Positions 1 through 5,075 of a stretch of 6,677 nt of DNA are shown in pieces (positions within the stretch are counted from its first letter, which is position 1; the number at the start of each line of letters is the position of its first letter). A program made the position numbers and the translations under genes. The DNA comes from Acidobacteriota bacterium. GTDB taxonomy: Bacteria; Acidobacteriota; Vicinamibacteria; Vicinamibacterales; UBA8438. The notes under the pieces were generated by a model. It saw only the letters and a program-made list of their open reading frames with translations, had not been told where the DNA came from and did not search any database. The stretch is from contig WTGR01000362.1 in assembly GCA_011523485.1 (NCBI GenBank), positions 1 to 6,677 on the forward strand, in the 5' to 3' direction.

Positions 1-548
1 CCGGCATCCTCTACGCGGCGTCGATGACCCTGTGCGCGGCGCCGATCCTGAGCCCGGGCGAGGTGGGCGACGCCGCCGATCCGAACCCGATCGGCCGCAC
101 CGTGGCGAAGTACGCCACCGACAACGGCTTCCTGCAGGGCCCGCAGGGGCTGCCGCTGTTCAAGCCGCCCTACGGCCGGATCACCGCCATCGACATGAAC
201 ACCGGCGACACGCTGTGGACCATCCCCAACGGGGACACGCCGGAGCGGATCCGGAACCACCCGGCCCTGGAAGGCGTCGACCTCCCGAATACCGGGGTGC
301 GCAGCCAGGCCCTGGCGCTGGTGAGCAGAACACTGCTGATGTACAGCGAGGGACGCGGCGCCCGGCCGCTGCTGTACGCGGTGAACAAGGCCAACGGCAC
401 GCGGCTCGGGACCGTCGAGCTGCCGGCGCCTGCCACCAGCATCCCGATGAGCTACATGCACGAGGGCCGTCAGTACATCGTCGTCCCGATCGCGGGCGGT
501 TCGAACCGGCTGCCCGGGTCGCTGGTGTCGCTGGCGCTGCCGGAGTAG
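1..548 (+). CDS. PQQ-dependent dehydrogenase (quinoprotein glucose/alcohol dehydrogenase type), C-terminal part
   Basis: The gene is already open at the left edge: reading from base 3 gives GILYAASMTLCAAP, and the frame ends at TAG 546-548, leaving 181 residues. The visible part matches the last blades of a PQQ-binding beta-propeller. It contains the repeat 'GRITAIDMNTGDTLWTIPNG', then 'PERIRNHPALEG', 'LPNTG', and a C-terminal 'PATSIPMSYMHEGRQYIVV' followed by a glycine-rich turn. This pattern is typical of membrane-associated or periplasmic quinoprotein glucose dehydrogenase-like enzymes, which oxidise sugars or alcohols and pass electrons to quinone or cytochrome c. The catalytic and PQQ-contacting residues mostly lie upstream of the window, so the substrate cannot be judged. 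No cytochrome c motif (CxxCH) is fused at this end. The Met at base 24 is internal, not a start. The family call is firm; the substrate is open. Confidence 0.88.
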   Translation, partial: GILYAASMTLCAAPILSPGEVGDAADPNPIGRTVAKYATDNGFLQGPQGLPLFKPPYGRITAIDMNTGDTLWTIPNGDTPERIRNHPALEGVDLPNTGVRSQALALVSRTLLMYSEGRGARPLLYAVNKANGTRLGTVELPAPATSIPMSYMHEGRQYIVVPIAGGSNRLPGSLVSLALPE

Positions 549-578
549 ACCGTCACCGTGCGTTTGGTGCGAACGGAC

Positions 579-607
579 GGGTGGGTGGTACTGGGCGCCA
601 CCCGCCC
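579..607. terminator. Hairpin in the convergent gap after the quinoprotein gene, putative bidirectional terminator
   Basis: Bases 579-588 (GGGTGGGTGG) pair with 598-607 (CCACCCGCCC) around a 9-base loop, with one G-U pair in the RNA. An alternative outer stem pairs 574-581 (CGGACGGG) with 613-620 (CCCGTCCG). The hairpin lies 30 bases after the quinoprotein stop, in a gap where two genes converge. The downstream tail is CTTATCCC rather than a real T tract, so intrinsic termination would be weak or non-canonical. The right arm with its tail, GCCACCCGCCCCTT at 597-610, recurs exactly at 4462-4475 in the other convergent gap. Apart from this hairpin, I see nothing supportable in 549-779. Confidence 0.5.
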
Positions 608-779
608 CTTATCCCGTCCGGATGATGCGAACCAGGTTGAAGGCGAAGGGGTACCGCACGATACCGCATGAGCTCGGGATGCGGGCGGGTCTCGATCCCG
701 TCAGACTCGGTCAACTGGTGGACGAGATGGAGACCGATGCGCGGCTGGAGCGGGAAGCCGACCTTCGCAAACGACAACG

Positions 780-1442
780 CTACCGCGGAAACGACAGCAG
801 CCCCGGTTCCACCCCTTCCGGCAGCGGCGTCCGCGCCGTGTTCATCGCCATTGCCAGCATCTGGTAGTACCCCAGGATGCCGATGGCGTCGATGACGCCG
901 TTCTCGCCCAGGTGCTCCACCATCCGCGCGTAGGTCGGATCGCTGACCTCGTGGTTGCGCAGCAGCTCCATGCAGAAGTCGTAGACGGCGGCCTCGTCGC
1001 CCGCGAGCTCCGCCGGCCGGCGCCCGTCGGCCACCGCCTCGATGATGGCGGCGTCGAGCCCCTCGCGCTCGGCGATCGGGGCGTGCACGTACCACTCGTA
1101 GTTCTGCGTCCAGTGGCGTGCGGTGAGCAGGATGACGAACTCGCTCAGGCGCGGCGGCAGGACGCTGCGGAAGCGGACGTAGTCGCCGACGTTGCGCGCG
1201 CGGTTCATCATCTCGGGGCTGCGGAGCAGGACCATGAACGGGCCGCCGAAGCGGTCGGTGTTGCGGGCCGCCTTGAACTCCTCGACGGCGGCCAACTGCT
1301 CCGGTGTCATCTGATCCTCCGCCAGCGGAGGCATGCGGTTCTGGGCTGTTGCGGTCATGGCGTGTGTCAGGGTGAGCAGTACGGTGATGACGACTGCGCC
1401 GGCGGCGAAGCGCGGAAACCGACGTCGATGGTGAATGTGCAT
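780..1442 (-). CDS. Exported carboxymuconolactone decarboxylase (CMD)-family protein lacking the CxxC pair
   Basis: The product is 220 residues. The start at 1442 is preferred to an upstream in-frame codon because it has TGAGGA seven bases before it and gives a signal peptide (basic MHIHHRRRF, hydrophobic core at about 13-26, likely cleavage after TATAQ at about residue 34). The mature part is all-helical in character. It shows 'FMVLLRSPEMMNRA', then 'LSEFVILLTARHWTQNYEW' with E101, H110, Y115, E116 and H120. This is the CMD/AhpD-like fold of peroxiredoxin partners and gamma-carboxymuconolactone decarboxylases. AhpD-type enzymes have two cysteines before the histidine. Here those positions look like Q113 and E116, so a thiol peroxidase role is unlikely. 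The gene follows the PepSY gene by 10 bases and is probably translationally coupled to it. The only cysteine in the mature protein is C157. The family assignment is good; the reaction and substrate are unknown. Export of a CMD protein is less usual. Confidence 0.87.
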   Translation of the reverse strand: MHIHHRRRFPRFAAGAVVITVLLTLTHAMTATAQNRMPPLAEDQMTPEQLAAVEEFKAARNTDRFGGPFMVLLRSPEMMNRARNVGDYVRFRSVLPPRLSEFVILLTARHWTQNYEWYVHAPIAEREGLDAAIIEAVADGRRPAELAGDEAAVYDFCMELLRNHEVSDPTYARMVEHLGENGVIDAIGILGYYQMLAMAMNTARTPLPEGVEPGLLSFPR

Positions 1443-1449
1443 GGCTCTG

Positions 1450-1455
1450 TCCTCA
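1450..1455 (-). promoter_or_regulatory. Ribosome binding site overlapping the PepSY stop codon
   Basis: The minus strand reads TGAGGA here, seven bases before the ATG at 1442. Its TGA (1455-1453) is also the stop codon of the PepSY gene. This site fixes the start of the CMD-family gene and suggests translational coupling between the two genes. Confidence 0.7.
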
Positions 1456-2421
1456 CTTCGAGGCCGCGGCCGGTACGGCGGCGCGGCGGGGTGCATCCGG
1501 CGCCATCCGGGGCCGGACGACCCGATTCCACCACATGATCGCGCCGGTGACGAACAGCACCGGCGGCAGCAGGCCGATCGCGAACCAGGAGATCTTGGTG
1601 ACCGTGCCGCCGAAGCGGCCGAAGTGCACCCGGGCGACCCAGTAGAGAATCATGTCGACGGTGCGCGGCTCGAACGATTCCTCGTCGAACGGCTCGATGG
1701 CGTCGCCGAGGGCGGTGAACGGCTCGGGGAACGCCAAGTAGATGCCGGTCACGCCCCACATCAGGACGAACAGCAGGGTCCAGATGCCGATCGCGCCGTG
1801 CAGGGTCCATGTGAGCCTTCGCCAGTTCGCGCCCCAGTCGACCACGAGGGCGCGGCGCCAGCCGGCGGCGCCCGGCCACCAGATGATCGAGCCGGTCAGG
1901 GCCAGCAGCGTGAGCAGGATGGCCCCCACGCCGTTGACGCGCCGGCCGGTCTGGCCGCCGAGCAGGTTGTCGTGCAGGTCGAGCAGCCAGGTCGTGAGGC
2001 GGTAGGGCAGCGGCAGCCGGTGGCCGAGGTCCTCGCCCGTGTACGGGTCGAACAGCATCTGGGACGGTTCGCCGTCGCGGGCGATGGTGACCGTGCTGGC
2101 CTGCGCCGGGTCGTCGCGCAGGATCACCCGCCGTACGCTGTGGTCCGGGTAGGCGCCCTCGGCCGCCGCGGTCAGCTCCTCTTCGGTCATCCGCTCGCCG
2201 ACGATCTCGACCAGGCGCGGCTGCGGCTCGAAGGTCTGGCGCAGCTCGCTGCGGTAGACGAGGATGCTGCCGCTGATCGAGATGGCGATAACGTAGAGGC
2301 CGATGCCGAGGCCCGACCAGAGGTGTACCTGGAAGACGGCCCTTCGCAGCCGGACCGACTGCGGCTGGCGGAGCCAGCGTTGCCAGGAGGGCGGCATCGA
2401 CATGTCGGGCGACTGTACCAT
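1453..2421 (-). CDS. PepSY-associated TM (PiuB/FoxB-like) inner membrane protein
   Basis: From the chosen start the product is 322 residues. Helix 1 ('FQVHLWSGLGIGLYVIAISI' at 30-49, continuing to 'SGSILVYRSEL') is followed by an external PepSY-like region (about 60-140, including 'LFDPYTGEDLG'). Then come 'LLDLHDNLLGG' (146-156) with helix 2 to 'GSIIWWPG', helix 3 'WTLHGAIGIW' to 'TGIYLAFPEPF', and helix 4 'FAIGLLPPVLFVTGAIMWW' (280-298). Histidines H33, H150, H208 and H266 sit at or near the membrane helices. In the FoxB/PiuB family such histidines hold haem for reducing ferric siderophores at the inner membrane; applying that here is inference. The start is uncertain: ATGs at 2460, 2421 and 2403 and a GTG at 2511 all lack a clear ribosome binding site. 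I chose 2421 because it leaves room for a divergent promoter. The gene heads an operon with the CMD-family gene. Confidence 0.87.
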   Translation of the reverse strand: MVQSPDMSMPPSWQRWLRQPQSVRLRRAVFQVHLWSGLGIGLYVIAISISGSILVYRSELRQTFEPQPRLVEIVGERMTEEELTAAAEGAYPDHSVRRVILRDDPAQASTVTIARDGEPSQMLFDPYTGEDLGHRLPLPYRLTTWLLDLHDNLLGGQTGRRVNGVGAILLTLLALTGSIIWWPGAAGWRRALVVDWGANWRRLTWTLHGAIGIWTLLFVLMWGVTGIYLAFPEPFTALGDAIEPFDEESFEPRTVDMILYWVARVHFGRFGGTVTKISWFAIGLLPPVLFVTGAIMWWNRVVRPRMAPDAPRRAAVPAAASK

Positions 2422-2428
2422 GGAGCGC

Positions 2429-2457
2429 TTGCGCCCGCGCGCGCAGCCGTCTATCGT
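2429..2457 (+). promoter_or_regulatory. Weak sigma70-like promoter candidate for the exported-family gene
   Basis: TTGCGC (2429-2434) and TATCGT (2452-2457) are separated by 17 bases and lie upstream of the ATG at 2523. They match the E. coli consensus at 3/6 and 4/6 positions. This is only a spacing-correct candidate in a GC-rich genome whose promoter consensus I do not know. Its -10 element runs into the palindrome at 2455-2469, so a bound regulator there could block it. Confidence 0.2.
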
Positions 2458-2469
2458 CATCGGATGACG
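2455..2469. promoter_or_regulatory. Perfect 15-bp palindrome in the divergent intergenic region, possible operator
   Basis: CGTCATC-G-GATGACG is a perfect inverted repeat with seven-base arms around one central base. It lies in the 101-bp gap between the divergently transcribed PepSY gene and the exported-family gene, where one dimeric regulator could control both. If the PepSY gene started at the ATG at 2460, the palindrome would overlap its start. Such an arm length is expected by chance about 0.4 times in a window this long, so the position, not the rarity, supports it. No regulator gene lies in the window. Confidence 0.3.
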
Positions 2470-2522
2470 GGCCGGCGGCGCCTCGCCGACGGTATTCCCA
2501 CGATGGAGCACGGGAGGTTTCG

Positions 2523-3521
2523 ATGAAAGGCCGCAGTTTCACGGCATGGGCGGCGCTGGCCGCCGTTCTCGCGCTGGCGCCGGCCGCGGCGTTCGGCCAG
2601 GACTATACGGCGCCCCGCACACCTTTCGGACAGCCCGATCTGTCCGGCATCTGGATGAACAACAGCGCGACCCCGATGGAGCGGCCGGAGCAGCTCGCGG
2701 GGCAGGCGACGCTCTCGGACGAGGAGCTCGCGGAGCTGACGCAGCGGATCGCGGAGTTCCGCGACAACGAGCAGGCGGGCGATCTGCTGGGCGATCGGCT
2801 CATCCAGCAGGCGCTGGGCAATCCCGAGTTCCAGGACTTCGACGTCGTCACCGGCAACTACAACGCGTTCTGGCTGGTGGAGCGCCACCTCGACAACCGG
2901 ACGTCGCTCATCATCGATCCCCCCGACGGGCGCATTCCGGCACTGACGGAGGATGCTGCGGCCCGCGCGGCCGAGCGTCGGGCCTACGCGGCCGAGCATC
3001 CGTCCGACGGCCCCGAGGACCGTACCCTTGGCGACCGCTGCCTGCACTTCGACGCGCCGCGCATGGGAGCGGGCTACAACAGCTATTTCCAGCTCGTGCA
3101 GACGCCGACCCACGTGGCGATCTTCCAGGAGATGGGCCACTTCACGCGGGTCATCCCGATCGACGGTCGCCCCCACATCGACGACGACATCCGCCAATGG
3201 GCCGGCGACGCCCGCGGCCGCTGGGAAGGGGACACGCTGGTCGTCGAGACGCTGAACTACTCGCCGCAGACGCGCTTCAGCGGCGCCACGGAGAACCTGC
3301 ACCTGGTCGAGCGCTACACGCGGATCGGCCCCGACGTGCTGCGGCACGAGATCACGCTGAACGACGCCGACACCTGGACGCGGCCGTGGACGGTCGAGCT
3401 GCTCCACGAGTCGACCCTGGATCCCATCTTCGAGTACGCCTGCCACGAAGGGAACTACTCGATGCCCGGCATCCTCGGCGGCGCGCGGCTCGAGGAGCGG
3501 GAAGCGGGCGGCGCCCAGTAG
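2523..3521 (+). CDS. Exported protein of an uncharacterised 'PDLSG...EYACHE' family
   Basis: The 332-residue product starts at ATG 2523, with GGGAGG at 2512-2517 five bases before it. Residues 1-25 form a signal peptide (MKGR, hydrophobic alanine-rich core, AFG-Q). The mature protein opens with 'TPFGQPDLSGIW' (33-44) and continues with 'GNYNAFW' (111-117), 'TSLIIDPPDGRIPALT' (127-142), 'DRCLHF' (171-176), 'QTPTHVAIFQEM' (193-204), 'RGRWEGDTLVVET' (231-243) and 'EYACHEGNY' (304-312). The only cysteines in the mature protein are C173 and C307. The same motifs in the same order occur in the gene at 5076-6164, so the two are distant paralogues. I do not recognise a characterised member. The conserved Cys pair and the Cys-His motif could mean a disulfide or a cofactor site, but that is inference. 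The gene is followed after 19 bases by the lactonase-like gene, probably in one operon. Periplasmic or secreted location is likely. Confidence 0.85.
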   Translation: MKGRSFTAWAALAAVLALAPAAAFGQDYTAPRTPFGQPDLSGIWMNNSATPMERPEQLAGQATLSDEELAELTQRIAEFRDNEQAGDLLGDRLIQQALGNPEFQDFDVVTGNYNAFWLVERHLDNRTSLIIDPPDGRIPALTEDAAARAAERRAYAAEHPSDGPEDRTLGDRCLHFDAPRMGAGYNSYFQLVQTPTHVAIFQEMGHFTRVIPIDGRPHIDDDIRQWAGDARGRWEGDTLVVETLNYSPQTRFSGATENLHLVERYTRIGPDVLRHEITLNDADTWTRPWTVELLHESTLDPIFEYACHEGNYSMPGILGGARLEEREAGGAQ

Positions 3522-3540
3522 CACCGCGACAAGGGACGTC

Positions 3541-4431
3541 ATGCCAGTCGACTGCCACGTCCATAGCGTGCCTGCCAGGCTCTTTTCCGTTCTGTGCGTG
3601 GCGGTGTTCGCCGCCGCGTGCGGCGGCGGAGGGGCGCCCGCGCCCGCCACCGAGGAGCCGGCCGTTGCCGAGGAGTCGCTCAAGCTGTACGTCTTCGAGT
3701 GCGGGCGGTTGCGCTTCGACACGGTCGAGCGCTTCAGCATCGCCGACGACGAGACCGATGTCCGCGAGCTGATCGTGCCCTGCTACGTCGTCGACCATCC
3801 CGCCGGCACGTTGCTGTGGGACGGCGGCCTGCCGTCGGCGGCGGCCGAGACCGAGGGTTGGAGCGACAGCGGCCAGCGTTTCGACCGGACGTTCGCCGCA
3901 CAGCTCGCCGAGTACGACCTCGGCGTCGACCTCGGGTCGTTCGACTACGTCGCGTTCTCCCACATCCACTTCGATCACATCGGCGTCGCGAGCGAGGTGA
4001 CCGGTGGGACGTGGCTCGTTCAGCAGGGCGACCTCGACGCGGCTTTTCCGGAGGGGACCGGCGCCGAGGCGGCCATACCGCTCCTGGACAACATGCGGAA
4101 CCTCGAGCGGATGGTCCTGAACGGCGACCACGACGTCTTCGGCGACGGCCGCGTGCAGATCGTCTCGGCGCCGGGCCACACGCCGGGGCACCAGGTGCTG
4201 TTTCTGGACCTCGCCGAGACCGGGCCGCTGGTGCTGTCGGGCGACCTCTACCACTTCCGGCTCAGCCGCGAGGAGCGCCGCGTGCCGACGTTCAACTTCG
4301 ACGCGGAGATGACGCTGGAGTCGATGGAGAAGGTCGAGACGTTCGTGGCCGAGCGGAACGCCACGTTCTGGATCGAGCACGACCTGGCGCTGTTCGAGAC
4401 GCTCCAGACGGCGCCGGCGTTCTACGAGTAG
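3541..4431 (+). CDS. Metallo-beta-lactamase-fold lipoprotein, N-acyl homoserine lactonase-like
   Basis: The product is 296 residues, beginning at ATG 3541 after AAGGGA at 3531-3536. A hydrophobic stretch ends in 'VFAAAC', giving a lipobox with C27, followed by a glycine/proline/alanine/glutamate-rich tether (28-46). A GTG start at 3568 would give a more compact lipoprotein signal but has no clear ribosome binding site. The hydrolase begins at 'LKLYVFECGRL' (47-57), as in AHL lactonases. It carries a complete dinuclear metal set: H141, H143, D145 and H146 in 'SHIHFDHIG', H213 in 'APGHTPGH', D235 in 'SGDLYHF' and H280 in 'IEHD'. Such enzymes open lactone rings or hydrolyse related esters. Quorum-signal lactones are one possible substrate; catabolic lactones are another. 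It shares an operon with the upstream exported-family gene. Lipid anchoring of this family is unusual, since well-studied members are cytoplasmic. Confidence 0.88.
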   Translation: MPVDCHVHSVPARLFSVLCVAVFAAACGGGGAPAPATEEPAVAEESLKLYVFECGRLRFDTVERFSIADDETDVRELIVPCYVVDHPAGTLLWDGGLPSAAAETEGWSDSGQRFDRTFAAQLAEYDLGVDLGSFDYVAFSHIHFDHIGVASEVTGGTWLVQQGDLDAAFPEGTGAEAAIPLLDNMRNLERMVLNGDHDVFGDGRVQIVSAPGHTPGHQVLFLDLAETGPLVLSGDLYHFRLSREERRVPTFNFDAEMTLESMEKVETFVAERNATFWIEHDLALFETLQTAPAFYE

Positions 4432-4441
4432 GGGAGGGTGA

Positions 4442-4470
4442 GCGGGTGGCCGACGGAGGGAGCCACCCGC
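4442..4470. terminator. Hairpin in the second convergent gap, putative bidirectional terminator
   Basis: GCGGGTGGC (4442-4450) pairs perfectly with GCCACCCGC (4462-4470) around an 11-base loop. It begins 10 bases after the lactonase-like gene's stop and faces the end of the DUF6152 gene. The plus-strand tail is CCCCTTCG and the minus-strand tail is pyrimidine-rich (TCACCCTCCCC), so no classical T tract exists on either side. The right arm and tail (GCCACCCGCCCCTT, 4462-4475) are identical to 597-610 in the other convergent gap. Nothing else supportable lies in 4432-4532. Confidence 0.55.
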
Positions 4471-4532
4471 CCCTTCGATTCGAGGCGTGCCGTCGGAAGG
4501 CCCCACCCCGCAATCACGATCAGGCTGTCGGA

Positions 4533-4982
4533 CTAGCGATCCCGCCGCTCGTTGTCGTACGGGGCGCCGGTGCCGGACGAGCCCATGAAGAACTTGCGGC
4601 CGTCCTCGAAGGTCAGGTCGCGCGCGTTGGCTCGGGCCGTGCGATCCTTGCTCTGATAGCCGTCCACGACCACCACCGTGCCGGGTTGCACGTAATCCCG
4701 CCGCAGGCCGCGCCGCAGCAGCGTGTTCGGCGTGCCGCCCTCGACCATCCACACTTCCTTGGTGCCGTCCTCGTTCGTATGCTCCAAGTGGATCCAGGTG
4801 TGCGGGTTTACCCATTCGACCCGGACGATGGGGCCCCGGAGCAGGACCGGGCGGTTCGGATCGAACTCGGCGCCGAAGGCGTGGTGGGCGACCACCGGGA
4901 TGCTGGTCCCGGCAATCGCGAGCAGGCCGGCGGCGAGCACGCAGAGCGTGAGTCGTGATGAGCGGCGTGGCTTCGTATTCAT
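4533..4982 (-). CDS. DUF6152 family exported protein
   Basis: The product is 149 residues from ATG 4982, chosen over an earlier in-frame ATG at 5048 because GGAGG lies eight bases before it and a signal peptide follows (MNTKPRRSSR, hydrophobic 11-31, cleavage near VVA). The mature part starts at 'HHAFGAEFDPNRPV' (33-46) and continues with 'GPIVRVEWVNPHTWIHLE' (50-67), 'WMVEGGTPNTLLRRG' (78-92) and 'GTVVVVDGYQSKD' (101-113). These are the hallmarks of DUF6152: an N-terminal His-His after cleavage, a 'NPH' turn, and a small OB-like beta-barrel character. The function is unknown. The paired histidines at the mature N-terminus and the NPH histidine could bind metal, which is inference. It is the last gene of the minus-strand series, 93 bases after the exported-family gene, so it may be co-transcribed. 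The family call is confident; the function is not. Confidence 0.87.
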   Translation of the reverse strand: MNTKPRRSSRLTLCVLAAGLLAIAGTSIPVVAHHAFGAEFDPNRPVLLRGPIVRVEWVNPHTWIHLEHTNEDGTKEVWMVEGGTPNTLLRRGLRRDYVQPGTVVVVDGYQSKDRTARANARDLTFEDGRKFFMGSSGTGAPYDNERRDR

Positions 4983-4990
4983 GTCGTTTG

Positions 4991-4995
4991 CCTCC
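4991..4995 (-). promoter_or_regulatory. Ribosome binding site of the DUF6152 gene
   Basis: The minus strand reads GGAGG eight bases before the ATG at 4982. It decides the start in favour of 4982 over 5048, which would add 22 polar residues in front of the signal peptide. Confidence 0.65.
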
Positions 4996-5056
4996 GATTC
5001 TCTCGTTGCTTCGTTCTCTGTCGGCGTTCTGTCGCCAACCGGCCGCACGGCCGGAT

Positions 5057-5073
5057 CCCGGGGGCGGCCCGGG
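5057..5073. other. GC-rich hairpin just after the stop of the exported-family gene
   Basis: Two CCCGGG blocks (5057-5062 and 5068-5073) can pair around a five-base loop, beginning three bases after the minus-strand stop codon. There is no T tract on the minus strand. It could reduce read-through into the DUF6152 gene or protect the 3' end of the message. It could equally be chance in such GC-rich sequence. Confidence 0.2.
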
Positions 5074-5075
5074 GC

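Noticed and set aside
609..710. Minus-strand frame ending RYPFAFNLVRIIRTG, which looks like a protein tail
   Set aside because: It is only about 33 codons long, is bounded by a stop, and its downstream end lies in the hairpin. It could be a decayed remnant, but nothing supports it as a gene.
622..867. Small plus-strand frame starting MMRTRLKAKGYRT and containing a charged helix-like stretch
   Set aside because: It has no ribosome binding site, begins right after the hairpin, ends antisense inside the CMD-family gene, and its third positions are less GC-rich than the neighbours. I recognise no family.
1443..1496. Longer CMD-family protein starting at 1496
   Set aside because: The extra 18 residues overlap the end of the PepSY gene and precede a good signal peptide. 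The ribosome binding site clearly serves 1442.
2422..2511. Longer PepSY protein from the GTG at 2511 or the ATG at 2460
   Set aside because: The extension is not hydrophobic or domain-like, has no ribosome binding site, and would consume the divergent promoter region. The true start remains uncertain.
1435..2526. Long plus-strand open frame opposite the PepSY gene (363 codons), and similar long antisense frames opposite the other genes
   Set aside because: The translations are rich in R, G, A and P with no family motifs. They mirror genes with clear domains; high GC at third codon positions creates such frames.
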